Shown: positions 18,309 through 27,408 of the stretch, in pieces
Numbering within the stretch: the first letter of the stretch is position 1
Layout of the letters: each line of letters opens with the position of its first letter
NCBI RefSeq assembly: GCF_000949635.1
Contig: NZ_BAFN01000001.1
Location: 3,717,052-3,781,051 of the forward strand
From: Candidatus Brocadia sinica JPN1
Lineage (GTDB): Bacteria; Planctomycetota; Brocadiia; Brocadiales; Brocadiaceae
Reading direction: 5' to 3'
Length of the DNA: 64,000 nt
Translations under genes and position numbers: made by a program
The notes under the pieces: model-generated
The model's database searches: none
Told to the model about the DNA's origin: nothing
Seen by the model: only the letters and a program-made list of their open reading frames with translations

Positions 18309-18335
18309 TTATCGGCAGGAGTTTTAAAAAGTTTA
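18309..18335 (-). promoter_or_regulatory. FliA (sigma-28) promoter of flagellin
   Basis: On the - strand TAAACTTT, 11 bases, GCCGATAA. The consensus is TAAAGTTT-N11-GCCGATAA, so only one base differs and the spacing is exact. Expected transcription start is near 18302, giving a leader of about 125 bases. It sits just outside the stop of the neighbouring glycosyltransferase gene (18342). Confidence 0.9.
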
Positions 18336-18341
18336 AGAAAT

Positions 18342-20135
18342 TTAAAAAAAATTCTTTTTTAAAGCTACAAGATTCTGTAAGGCATAGTTGCATCCTGGGT
18401 CTATTTTTAGCGCCGCCTGGAGTCCAATCATTGCAGATTCTAATTTTCCCAATCTGGCGTAACAGGTGGCGATGTTCGTAATGACAGTTGCATCAGTGGG
18501 AGAGGTTTTAAGGTGTTTTTCTAACAGTTCGATGGCCTTCTCGTATTCCTCTGTTTCTATGCAGAGATTTCCGAGGTCGTGGTATACGCTACTATGTGAT
18601 GGGCTGGAGCTTAAAATGTTGTTGATAAACTGAACGACGCTCTTCTTGTCGCCTTTTTTGTATTTAATTCTTTCTGCAATACATTTAAGTCCCAGATGGT
18701 CTGGGTGAGACGAATTTATCTTTTTTAACGTCTCTTCTGCCTCGCTCAGGAGATTTGCTTCTATCTGCAAGTTTATCAAAAATATGTGTGCGTGTATATT
18801 TTTGCTATCTTTTTGGAGTAATTGTTTAACAGTATGAATGGCTTCATAAGGTTTTTTCCTCATCGCTTGTATCTTTCCCAGCAGGAGGTATATCTGATGG
18901 TTATTTGTGCCCAATTTTAGGGCAGCGCTGGCCATATTCTCAGCATCTTCTAAACGATTCTGAGAAACATATAAACTTGCAAGATTTGAGTAATAGAGTG
19001 GTTCTCTATTGTTGAGTTCTATTGCCTTTTTGTAAGCCACTTCAGCGTCGTTAATAAGTCCCAGACCCTCGTAGCATACTCCGATATTGTCATATGCCTT
19101 GCATTCATAATAATATGCATCAACGATTGACAGATTAAAGATGGGTTTTTTGTTTTCTTTATCTTTTGCAATAAGATATTTTTTGAAATACTGTAAGGCA
19201 TCGGCAAAGGCCTCCTTTTTTAATAGTATTTCTCCCAGAACAAATAAAATGTCGAGAGAATCAGGATTTTCTTTAATTGCCTCTTTACAGATTTCTTCTG
19301 CCCTGTCTATTTGATCCGTATTTAATAGGGCATATGCAAGGTCAAGGTATATTCTTTGCCTTTGACTTTGAGAATTAAAGTCTGTTTGTGACAGAGATAT
19401 ATTTAGTCCCTTTTCCCCTAATTCAATAACCTTCTCAAAGTTATATTCGTTTCTATAATTTCGGATGAGATTTGCTATAACAAAAATGTTATTGGGATTC
19501 TCAGCGAGTTGCTGTCGTAACAGGTCGCCTGTCCTTTTATATTTCCTTCGCATTTCAGATTCTGACAAATTGTAACCATAATGATAGAATCTTATTTCCG
19601 ATTGAAATGCCTTACCCTCGAAGATGAGCTGATTGTGTACAATTCCCTCGAAGTGGGCTTTTCCTCTGCGAAATACCCTTGTATAATAATGTTTTGACCG
19701 ACCACCGGGAAGATCACTATATATGGCGACAAATATGGCATTGTACGAATCAACTGTTATTAATTTGTGTAAAAGGGAGATGTCGGCCTGTTCCAGCGCC
19801 TCGTCCGCGTCGATTTGAAGAATCCAATCTCTTGTTGCGTAGTTCAGGGAGTGATTTCGCGCCTCACTAAAGCTATTCTTCCAGGGATGATAGTATACCC
19901 TTGCACCAAAGGATTGTGCGATTTCAACGGTCTTATCCGTCGAGCCCGTGTCAACAATAACAATTTCATCCACGGCATCTTTAATACTCTGTAAGCACTG
20001 GGGTAAAAATTTCTCTTCGTTCTTAACGATCATACATGCAGAGAGGGTAGGCCTGCCCCTGGATATCTTAACCAAGGATCTGCCATTCTTTTGTGAAGTA
20101 TGAAGATCTGTAATTGTCATCGATTGTTTCCCCAT
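18342..20135 (-). CDS. glycosyltransferase family 2 with C-terminal TPR repeats (copy A)
   Basis: A 597-residue protein from ATG 20135, whose first base overlaps the last base of the upstream gene's stop, suggesting coupled translation. GT2 domain at about residues 28-240: LSACMIVKNEEKFLPQCLQS at its start, VDTGSTDKTVEIA, and the nucleotide-sugar metal motif in LQIDADEALEQ. From about 250 to the end there are some eight to ten TPR units (for example NREPLYYSNLASLYVSQNRLEDAE). Paralogue of the next gene. Position directly upstream of flagellin suggests flagellin glycosylation; acceptor and donor are unknown. Confidence 0.88.
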   Translation of the reverse strand: MGKQSMTITDLHTSQKNGRSLVKISRGRPTLSACMIVKNEEKFLPQCLQSIKDAVDEIVIVDTGSTDKTVEIAQSFGARVYYHPWKNSFSEARNHSLNYATRDWILQIDADEALEQADISLLHKLITVDSYNAIFVAIYSDLPGGRSKHYYTRVFRRGKAHFEGIVHNQLIFEGKAFQSEIRFYHYGYNLSESEMRRKYKRTGDLLRQQLAENPNNIFVIANLIRNYRNEYNFEKVIELGEKGLNISLSQTDFNSQSQRQRIYLDLAYALLNTDQIDRAEEICKEAIKENPDSLDILFVLGEILLKKEAFADALQYFKKYLIAKDKENKKPIFNLSIVDAYYYECKAYDNIGVCYEGLGLINDAEVAYKKAIELNNREPLYYSNLASLYVSQNRLEDAENMASAALKLGTNNHQIYLLLGKIQAMRKKPYEAIHTVKQLLQKDSKNIHAHIFLINLQIEANLLSEAEETLKKINSSHPDHLGLKCIAERIKYKKGDKKSVVQFINNILSSSPSHSSVYHDLGNLCIETEEYEKAIELLEKHLKTSPTDATVITNIATCYARLGKLESAMIGLQAALKIDPGCNYALQNLVALKKNFF

Positions 20136-21913
20136 TAAGAACCTAATTTGTTTAAAGCCACAAGATTTTGTCTGGCATAAGTACATCCGGGGTCTATTTG
20201 TAACGCTGCCTGGAATCCGAATTTAGCAGATTCTAATTTACCTAATCTGGCATAACAGGTGGCAATGTTGGCAACAACGGTCGCATCAGACGGAGAGGTA
20301 GCAAGGTATCTTTCAAATAGTTCGATGGCTGTGGTATATTGCTCCATTTCTATACAAAGGTCACCAAGGTCGAGATAGATATCGTTATCTATGACATTGG
20401 ACTTTAGTATATTCTGAATAAATTTATTGGCGCTCTTCCGGTCACCCTTTTTATATTTGATTCTTTCCGAAAGGCATTTAAGTCGTAGGTTATCCAGGCA
20501 AGAAGGAATTATTCCTCTTAGCGTTTCTTCCGCCTCTGTAAGCTGATTTATCTGGATTGATAAGTTGATCAAATATATGTATGCTGTTACGTTGTTACCG
20601 TCGATACGAATCGAATGTTTAAAAGCATTGATAGCACTATTGTGTTTTTTTTGTGTGGCATATACCTTTCCCAATAAAAGATATGTCAAATGATTAGCGA
20701 TACCAAGTCTTACAGCAGTATCAGCTATATTTTCGGCCTCGTCTAAACGATTTTGAGAAATATAGAGTTGGGTAAGGTTTGAGTAGTATAGTGGTTCCTT
20801 ATTATTGAGTTCTATAGCCTTTTTATAAGCTACTTCAGCTTCATTGATAAGTCCCAGATGTCTGTAACATTCACCAATATTGTTATATGCACCGTGTTCA
20901 TAATAGTAAAAATCGGCAGAGAGTACTTTGAAAGAAGGCTCCCTGTTTTCTTTTTCCTTCAAAACAAGATACTTCTTAAAATAATTTAGGGCATCGCTGA
21001 ATGCTCTTTTTTTCAACAATATTTCTCCAAGTACCAGGAGGACGTCAAAGGAATCCGGGTTTTCTTTCAGTGCTTTTTTACAGACTTCTTCAGCCTTGTC
21101 CACTTGATTTGTATTTAACAGGGCATGTGCAAGGTCGATGGATATTCTTTGCCTTTGAATTTTAGAAACGAGGTCTGTTTGTGGTATGGATATATTTAGT
21201 CCTTTTTCTCCTAATTCAATAACCTTCTCAAAGTCATATTCATTTCTGTAGTTTCGAATGAGATTTGCCATAACAAAAATATTATTGGGATTCTCAGCGA
21301 GTTGTTGTCGTAATAAATCACCCGTCCTTTTATATTTCTTTTGCATTTCCGATTCGGATAAATTATACCCATAGTGATATAGCCTTATCTCTGATTGAAA
21401 CGCCTTACCCTCGAAGATGAGCTGATTGTGTACAATTCCCTCAAAATGGGCTTTTCCCCTGCGAAATATTCTTTGGAAGTAGTGTTTTGCCTGACCACCG
21501 GGGAGTTCACTATAAATAGCGACAAATATGACATTGCATGAATCAGTGGTTATTAATTTGTGTAAAAGGGGAATGTCGGCCTGTTCAAGCGCCTCATCTG
21601 CATCGATTTGAAGAATCCAATCACCGGTTGCGTAGTTCAGGGAATGATTTCGCGCCTCACTAAAGCTGTTCTTCCAGGGATGATGGTATACTCTTGCACC
21701 AAAAGATTGTGCAATTTCAACGGTCTTATCTGTCGAGCCTGTGTCGACAATAATCATTTCATCCACGGCATCTTTAATACTTTTTAAACACTGAGGTAAA
21801 AATTTCTCTTCATTTTTAACGATCATACATGCAGAGAGTGTAGGCCTGTTTCTGGATGTCTTAACCAGGGATCTGTCGTTATTTTGTATAAATTGATGTT
21901 CTATCATTGTCAC
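20135..21913 (-). CDS. glycosyltransferase family 2 with C-terminal TPR repeats (copy B)
   Basis: A 592-residue paralogue of the gene at 18342. In the first ~100 residues of the GT2 core the two differ at only about six positions (same LSACMIVKNEEKFLPQCL, VDTGSTDKTVEIAQSFGA, LQIDADEALEQ), and the DNA shares identical stretches of about 40 bases. The TPR half (from about residue 240) has diverged much further. This points to tandem duplication with different selection on the two halves or gene conversion. No membrane segment is seen; it should act in the cytosol. Likely role as for copy A, perhaps with different protein target set by the TPRs. Confidence 0.88.
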   Translation of the reverse strand: MTMIEHQFIQNNDRSLVKTSRNRPTLSACMIVKNEEKFLPQCLKSIKDAVDEMIIVDTGSTDKTVEIAQSFGARVYHHPWKNSFSEARNHSLNYATGDWILQIDADEALEQADIPLLHKLITTDSCNVIFVAIYSELPGGQAKHYFQRIFRRGKAHFEGIVHNQLIFEGKAFQSEIRLYHYGYNLSESEMQKKYKRTGDLLRQQLAENPNNIFVMANLIRNYRNEYDFEKVIELGEKGLNISIPQTDLVSKIQRQRISIDLAHALLNTNQVDKAEEVCKKALKENPDSFDVLLVLGEILLKKRAFSDALNYFKKYLVLKEKENREPSFKVLSADFYYYEHGAYNNIGECYRHLGLINEAEVAYKKAIELNNKEPLYYSNLTQLYISQNRLDEAENIADTAVRLGIANHLTYLLLGKVYATQKKHNSAINAFKHSIRIDGNNVTAYIYLINLSIQINQLTEAEETLRGIIPSCLDNLRLKCLSERIKYKKGDRKSANKFIQNILKSNVIDNDIYLDLGDLCIEMEQYTTAIELFERYLATSPSDATVVANIATCYARLGKLESAKFGFQAALQIDPGCTYARQNLVALNKLGS

Positions 21914-22062
21914 TGCTTCTTGCCACGCTGGAGGCTTTGTAACATTACTTGTAACTATTCAGAACAAAATATAAACTATATTCCCGAATTTTTAAATTCA
22001 ATGGATAATGTATACAGGGAATTTCAATCTTTTAAGTTAAGCAATGAATAAACACACCCCTA

Positions 22063-22106
22063 CCCCTCTCAAGAGGGGAATTTGAGAAATCCCCTCTTGG
22101 GAGGGG
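22063..22106. repeat. double C4/G4 hairpin
   Basis: CCCCTCTCAAGAGGGG (22063-22078) and CCCCTCTTGGGAGGGG (22091-22106) each fold on themselves, and together with flanking AATTT/AAAT form one longer hairpin. It lies in the 288-base gap between two glycosyltransferase genes and may act as terminator for the upstream one; the same type of C/G hairpin occurs near 1910 and 3272. Confidence 0.65.
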
Positions 22107-22201
22107 ATTGAGGGATGGGTAAAAATAAATGTCGTTGATTTTGCCTTTCAAAACCCAGCCTAATTTATCTCATGCTAAATTTGACTTCTAATTTTTAATC
22201 G

Positions 22202-23602
22202 TTATTTCCCTAACGCCGATCTATAACCAACAAGAGCTGCCCCTAAATGACCTAACTGCTCATACGATTGTGCAAGTTTTAGTAAGGCACTTCTATCTTC
22301 AGGATGTTTCTTTAAATATTCTTCGAGATAGGGAGTAGCTTTTTCATAGGCTTCTTGTTGTATATATAATTCTCCCAATTTTAATATCACATCATCATCT
22401 GCAATACCTTCAGAAACGGTTCTCAATAAAGTCTCGGTTGCTTCAACACGGTTATTGACATTGGAATAGCAGGATACCAGGTTCTTGTAAGCAGTAAGGT
22501 ACTTAGGGTTATACGATATAGCTTTTTGTAAATGCGATATGGCCGTTTCCCATTGCCCTAAATTCCCATAGCAATAACCCATTCCATGATAAGCTGCGTA
22601 ATCATATCCCAGTGTGTCAATCATAAGAGGATTCGTATGCATATTTTCAAGATACCATTCTCGTAAAGATAAGAACCGATTAAAGTAGTTAATTGCTTTG
22701 CGGTAACAACCCTCTTTTAAATATATGCAGGCGAGGGTAAATATAATGTCAATATTTTCCGGAGTAATTCCCAATTCTTCTAATCTTGATAAAGCGGTAT
22801 GGCATAATTCCTTTGCTTTTGCAAAATCTTCATTGTGGAGATAACAATTTGCCGTCTCATACATAATCATTGCATAATGGTGCAGATTAACACTTGTTCC
22901 AGTGGGTTTTAAGCAGGGATCAGGAGTAATTATCGCCAGTGCCTTTTCTCCTGCATTGATGCCATCATAAAACAAGTCTTGTGTACGATAATTGCGCACC
23001 AGATTAAACCATGAAAAACTATCGAATTTGTTTTGTTCAATTTGTTTTTTTAGTAAACGGGTAGTCCTTTGCCACTTTATCTGCATCTTTTTTTCGTCGA
23101 GATTATATCCGTGATGATAAAGCCTTATTTCCGTTGGTAATCGTACGCCTTCCGTAATGATTTGCTCGTGAATAATATCTTTGTAGAATCCTTTACCACG
23201 TCTGAAGACCCGTGTGTTATAAAATTTGTGTACGTTATCTTTTATGATGCTGTGGATGGCTATGATAATTGCATTATATTCTGGATTTTTTATAGCATGT
23301 TGTAGTTTTGGGATATCAGCCTGCTCCAGCTCTTCATCTGCATCAATCTGAAGGATCCAATCTCCCGAGGCATAATGTAAACAATGGTTTCTTGCCTCGC
23401 TGAAACTGTCATTCCATAGGTGGTTGTAAACCTTTGCCCCAAAATTTTTAGCAATAGTTATAGTATTATCGGTTGACCCCGTATCAACAACAATTATTTC
23501 ATCAACGGCATTTTTAATACTCTGTAAACAGTTAGGGAGAAGTTCCTCCTCATTTTTTACGATCATGCAGGCTGAGATCTTAGGTATCCTTATATTTTGC
23601 AT
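22202..23602 (-). CDS. glycosyltransferase family 2 with C-terminal TPR repeats (third copy)
   Basis: A 466-residue, more distant paralogue of the two downstream genes. GT2 domain at about residues 5-215 with ISACMIVKNEEELLPNCLQS, VDTGSTDNTITIA and LQIDADEELEQADIP (DxD metal site). TPR units follow from about 225 (for example YLTAYKNLVSCYSNVNNRVEATE and DVILKLGELYIQQEAYEKA). Shorter by about 130 residues than its paralogues, mainly through fewer repeats. It has its own 376-base upstream region, so it may start a transcription unit. Function inferred: protein or surface-glycan glycosylation. Confidence 0.85.
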   Translation of the reverse strand: MQNIRIPKISACMIVKNEEELLPNCLQSIKNAVDEIIVVDTGSTDNTITIAKNFGAKVYNHLWNDSFSEARNHCLHYASGDWILQIDADEELEQADIPKLQHAIKNPEYNAIIIAIHSIIKDNVHKFYNTRVFRRGKGFYKDIIHEQIITEGVRLPTEIRLYHHGYNLDEKKMQIKWQRTTRLLKKQIEQNKFDSFSWFNLVRNYRTQDLFYDGINAGEKALAIITPDPCLKPTGTSVNLHHYAMIMYETANCYLHNEDFAKAKELCHTALSRLEELGITPENIDIIFTLACIYLKEGCYRKAINYFNRFLSLREWYLENMHTNPLMIDTLGYDYAAYHGMGYCYGNLGQWETAISHLQKAISYNPKYLTAYKNLVSCYSNVNNRVEATETLLRTVSEGIADDDVILKLGELYIQQEAYEKATPYLEEYLKKHPEDRSALLKLAQSYEQLGHLGAALVGYRSALGK

Positions 23603-23978
23603 AGATATTAGCTTTTATTCCCAGGAGTTCCTTTATTAATCAGTTTTCCCCGTAATGATGGCCCTCCCAGTGTGATTATCAGATACAAAAGAATGCGCTG
23701 GGTTGCCTTTACGAGATCTGGTGAGGTGAAAAAATTCTTTATAAAAATGTGTAAGCCTTACCACGTATTTGCGAAAATCACGCATCTAAAACAAAGCAAA
23801 CATAATGCCGTAAACTAAGCTTTGTCTGTATAAATAAGTTATGGACTTTAAACATGTAAATCAAGTAAACAGCACATGAGTATTTGGCTATTGAAAAGGC
23901 AAGAAAATATATCACCAACACTTTGCCGGTGTGGGAATACACCGAGATGTTATTTTATACAAAATGATCAATTTTTAT
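23603..23978. other. 376-base intergenic stretch, probable promoter region
   Basis: No gene is seen. It separates wecB from the TPR glycosyltransferase genes and is AT-rich; a promoter for the latter is expected but no element stands out. GCCGGTGTGGGAATACACCGAG near 23928 contains a short CGGTGT/ACACCG inverted repeat. Confidence 0.35.
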
Positions 23979-25142
23979 TCAGTGAGTTGTTATTTTTTCA
24001 GAAATACGGGTTTTGGTAATTATTGGTGTTTTGTTATCAATTAGTTTATGTCTGATGAAGTTGACAATACGTTGGGCTGCATGTCCATCGCCGAAAGGAT
24101 TTAAAAGATGCGTCATTCGATCGTATTCTTTCCTGTCTTCGAGCAAACGAATTGTTTCTGTAATGATAGTTTTGGTATGTACACCTACCAGTTTGGCACT
24201 TCCAGCTCTTACAGCCTCCGGGCGTTCTGTTACTTCACGAAGTATCAGGACAGGTTTATTTAAAGAAGGGGCCTCTTCCTGAATACCACCGGAATCAGTT
24301 AAAATAATATGGGCGCGTTTCATCAAGTGAACAAAAGGCACGTATTCCAACGGCTCGACAAGTATGATGTTCGATAAATTACCGAGCATGGGATATACAA
24401 CGTTCCTAACATTTGGATTGAGATGTACCGGATATACAAAAGTAACATCCGGGTATTGTTGGGCTAATGTTAGGATGGCATTGCATATATTGATGAACGG
24501 TTTTCCAAAGCTTTCCCGTCTGTGTGCTGTAATTAGTATCATTTTGCCTTTGATGTTGTTTAGCAGTTCATTGTCAAACTCAAAATCCTGTGTTGCAACA
24601 TCTAGCAGGGCATCTATGACGGTATTGCCCGTTACACAAATATGGTCTTTACTTACTCCTTCATTTAATAAATTACTTTTTGCATCATCAGTCGGCGCAA
24701 AGTGAAGATGCGCTATTACACTCGTGAGACATCGATTGACCTCTTCCGGGAAAGGTTGATATTTGTTAAGTGATCGTAATCCTGCCTCGACGTGTCCCAC
24801 GGGGATTTGCTTGTAATAGGCAGCCAGTGAGGCGGCAAATACAGTGGTTGTATCACCTTGTATTAAAACTAAATCCGGTCGTTCTTTTTCATAAATCGCC
24901 TCTATGTTTTTTAATATTTTGCATGTTATGTCGGATAGCCCTTGATTTTCATGCATGATGTTCATATCGTAATCAGGTTTTATGGCGAAGACATTCAGGA
25001 CGCTATCAAGCATTTGACGATGTTGAGCGGTAACGGTAACGACACTTTTCAGTGTGTCTGCGTGTTTTTGTAATTCTTTAATTACTGGCGCAAGTTTTAT
25101 GGCCTCTGGACGAGTACCAAAGACACTCATTATTTTGAACAT
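23979..25142 (-). CDS. wecB: UDP-N-acetylglucosamine 2-epimerase (non-hydrolysing)
   Basis: Converts UDP-GlcNAc to UDP-ManNAc for surface polysaccharide synthesis in the cytosol. The 387 residues have the family length. Visible motifs: MSVFGTRPEAIKLAPVI (about 4-20), TAQHRQMLDSVL, LIQGDTTTVFAASLAA (about 93-108), GHVEAGLRS, ITAHRRESFGKP (about 203-214) and LTDSGGIQEEAPSLNKPVLI (about 286-305). Its start overlaps the end of the upstream glycosyltransferase gene by 13 bases, implying one transcript. No ManNAc dehydrogenase lies nearby, so ManNAc itself may be the sugar used. Confidence 0.95.
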   Translation of the reverse strand: MFKIMSVFGTRPEAIKLAPVIKELQKHADTLKSVVTVTAQHRQMLDSVLNVFAIKPDYDMNIMHENQGLSDITCKILKNIEAIYEKERPDLVLIQGDTTTVFAASLAAYYKQIPVGHVEAGLRSLNKYQPFPEEVNRCLTSVIAHLHFAPTDDAKSNLLNEGVSKDHICVTGNTVIDALLDVATQDFEFDNELLNNIKGKMILITAHRRESFGKPFINICNAILTLAQQYPDVTFVYPVHLNPNVRNVVYPMLGNLSNIILVEPLEYVPFVHLMKRAHIILTDSGGIQEEAPSLNKPVLILREVTERPEAVRAGSAKLVGVHTKTIITETIRLLEDRKEYDRMTHLLNPFGDGHAAQRIVNFIRHKLIDNKTPIITKTRISEKITTH

Positions 25143-26233
25143 AGTATATGCTGTGTGTGATCCTCTGTACGAAATTCTGAAAGACCTACAACGGAGAGAA
25201 TGGTTTTAAATCTATTAGTCCAGGTGTGATCAAACAAACATCTGGTTCTTCCTGCTGCTCCAATTTTAAGAGCGATATCCGGGTGTAAAACGTAATATTG
25301 TAATTTTGAAATCAATTCCAATTTATTCCGGTAACAATCAACCTCTTCTCCGAGGATAAAACAGTTTTCCAGATCTTGATTGTAGGTTGTCAAATAGAGG
25401 CCTCCCATCAGGGGAACCTCAAAATCTCTTCCTTTTAATCCTGTTAGATGAGGAGAATTCCCAATAAGGCCAAACCCCAGGTTTATTAGTGAACGAGAAT
25501 AGATTGCGTTCATCTCTTGGTGTGATAGCTCTGCTGAAGGCCAGCCTTTGCCAAATGTTTGAACTGAAATCCCACAACTTTTTAACCATTCAATGATATG
25601 TGGTCGTATTCCGTAACATTGGCCAACAAAAGAAACAGGAATATCTCTTGGCACTGGCAGGGGAGAAAAGGAGTGAGTATTTCCGCCCGGTGGGAGAAAT
25701 AAGGCTCGGGCGCCAACTTTGACATATTTATGAATATCTTCCTCTGATTGGCAGGTGATGCAGAGGTCAAACTCAGGCGCAATTTCAGCATTACCAGAAA
25801 GACCGCTTGGCTCTTGGTATCCCCAGAATTTTATCTTGTCATCGAGGCTAATATTGACTGTTATCAGGTTCATTTTACCGATAGCTCGAATAGTTTTCGG
25901 ATAAACCCATCTTCCCGAAAGGTAAGAAAAGAAGAGATCGATCGGCTTTTCACGATGCGCTAATTTAACTTGCCGTATTAATTCCTTGTTAAAATCGGGC
26001 TTACCCCTCTGGTGCCAGTCGTGGGCATATTGATTGAAGGAATTTCCCCAATCATAATGAATAACATCAGCAATCTCAGCCCATCCATCTACCAGTCCGT
26101 GTTTTTCCCAATTAACGTGATGTACGGCTATGAAGATACGAGGTCTAGGTTTGCAAGTAGATATTTTGCCAATCTTTGCAAGATATGTTTTGATCGTGTC
26201 GATCTGTTCTTCGAAAGAAATGTGAAATACCAT
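25130..26233 (-). CDS. CgeB-like glycosyltransferase
   Basis: A 367-residue GT-B-type transferase of the CgeB / Glyco_trans_1_2 type. The N-terminal half has Rossmann-like strands (RIFIAVHHVNW, PIDLFFSYLSG). The C-terminal half carries PVSFVGQCYGIRPHIIEWLK (about 200-220), FGKGWP, and the donor-site block LKGRDFEVPLMGGLYLTTYN (about 268-287). It ends with the usual helix around ARTRCLFDHTW. No membrane segment. It overlaps wecB by 13 bases and lies in the same run as two similar transferases. Donor and acceptor unknown. Confidence 0.8.
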   Translation of the reverse strand: MVFHISFEEQIDTIKTYLAKIGKISTCKPRPRIFIAVHHVNWEKHGLVDGWAEIADVIHYDWGNSFNQYAHDWHQRGKPDFNKELIRQVKLAHREKPIDLFFSYLSGRWVYPKTIRAIGKMNLITVNISLDDKIKFWGYQEPSGLSGNAEIAPEFDLCITCQSEEDIHKYVKVGARALFLPPGGNTHSFSPLPVPRDIPVSFVGQCYGIRPHIIEWLKSCGISVQTFGKGWPSAELSHQEMNAIYSRSLINLGFGLIGNSPHLTGLKGRDFEVPLMGGLYLTTYNQDLENCFILGEEVDCYRNKLELISKLQYYVLHPDIALKIGAAGRTRCLFDHTWTNRFKTILSVVGLSEFRTEDHTQHILCSK

Positions 26234-26270
26234 CTATCACCAGTAATTTGTTTTTCACCATTTTGTAAGG

Positions 26271-27194
26271 TTACTTTGCGCCAGGTTTATTCTTGTTAAA
26301 ATTTACAGTTGCCAATAGTTGGTGCAACCTTTTCTCAAAACTATGGTGTTCAACAGCAAAATCATGCCCTGTTTCTGCAATTCTTTCCCTTTCATCCTCA
26401 TGGATGAGATAATATTGGATTTTTTTTGTAAGATCTTCAACGTCACCTTGACGCCATTGTACTAAGTGTTCTCCATCTATAAAAAGGTCCTGGCAGGAAA
26501 GTTCTTCGGTAAGGAGGAACGAACCAGATCCAAGTACCTCGCCTACGCGCGTCTCTATGTTAAGTAAATCAGAGAGATGTATGTTTAAAACGATCTTTGA
26601 TTCATTAAATATCTCATTTAATTCTTTGTTATCCCATGTATTAGGGATGAAAACGTTGAAATACTTTTCTAGAGCAATAAGAATGCTCTTACGCCGAGGG
26701 GTTTGGTTACCAATAAAGGTAATGTCATATTTTTTTTGCATATCAAGCTTTTTATGAATCTTTGTATTTACAGCAGTGCAAGGTAGCCAGTGGACATTTT
26801 TGCAACCGATGCTTTTATAAACTGGTATGTTGTTTTTATCATGAGAAAAGACATAATCAAAAGCAGTTGCATTATATTCTAGTTCTTTTCTTCTGAGAAG
26901 CGCTGCATAGTCTACTGCATTCTCGCTACCAATCTGCTCACAATACCATAAGGCAGTTGGATAGGGGAGTGACTTGATTAATTCTGGTGGAATGAATTCA
27001 CCTTTACAAACGAGAATCAGGTCAGTTTGCTGCTGTAAGAGTGTATGAAGATTTTGCCGCTCTTGCCGAAAGTCTGTGCTGATGACCGTGCAATTCATTT
27101 TCTCCAATGCCAAAATCAGATGATTTTCAAAACCCCATGGGTAATTTGTTTTTTGAGCACCGACGAGATGTACAGTTGTCATTTCCGATTCCAT
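26271..27194 (-). CDS. CgeB-like glycosyltransferase
   Basis: A 307-residue transferase related in layout to the downstream gene. N-terminal strands VHLVGAQKT and TDLILVCKGEF, then YDITFIGNQTPRRKSILIAL (about 158-177) and the C-terminal donor-site block NIETRVGEVLGSGSFLLTEE (about 215-234). GT-B fold inferred. Thirty-seven bases separate it from the next gene, so co-transcription is likely. The start codon is probably ATG 27194 or the internal ATG five codons later (MTTVHL). Sugar specificity cannot be read. Confidence 0.75.
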   Translation of the reverse strand: MESEMTTVHLVGAQKTNYPWGFENHLILALEKMNCTVISTDFRQERQNLHTLLQQQTDLILVCKGEFIPPELIKSLPYPTALWYCEQIGSENAVDYAALLRRKELEYNATAFDYVFSHDKNNIPVYKSIGCKNVHWLPCTAVNTKIHKKLDMQKKYDITFIGNQTPRRKSILIALEKYFNVFIPNTWDNKELNEIFNESKIVLNIHLSDLLNIETRVGEVLGSGSFLLTEELSCQDLFIDGEHLVQWRQGDVEDLTKKIQYYLIHEDERERIAETGHDFAVEHHSFEKRLHQLLATVNFNKNKPGAK

Positions 27195-27309
27195 GGATAG
27201 ATATTTTTCAACACTTATTCGAATCTTTTTGACTGTGGATGCATCGTTCTATGCAATATTTTATATCTTGCAAAGCCTGGAAGCTGTTTAAATTGTGATA
27301 GAGATACGG

Positions 27310-27408
27310 TCAGACTTTTTTGTACGTATGATTTTTAAAGCGCATCTTTTCGAGGTTTTGTATAGCCTCTTTGTAGTTGGTATCCAAAATGATAGGTTTA
27401 TTGAACAT
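27310..27408 (-). pseudogene. TPR C-terminal remnant behind a glycosyltransferase
   Basis: A 32-codon frame beginning inside the end of the glycosyltransferase gene reads ILDTNYKEAIQNLEKMRF. This matches the last TPR helix pair of the genes at 30192 (SIDTHYKEAQQNLEKV) and 28459 (LIETNYKEARDNLKKI). It is in a different frame from the glycosyltransferase and lacks everything upstream. It looks like a leftover of a TPR module, not a gene. Confidence 0.7.

Noticed and set aside
22063-22106. Two C4/G4 hairpins as a CRISPR-like repeat pair
   Set aside because: Only two imperfect units with a 12-base interval; fits an intergenic hairpin better, and no cas genes are present.
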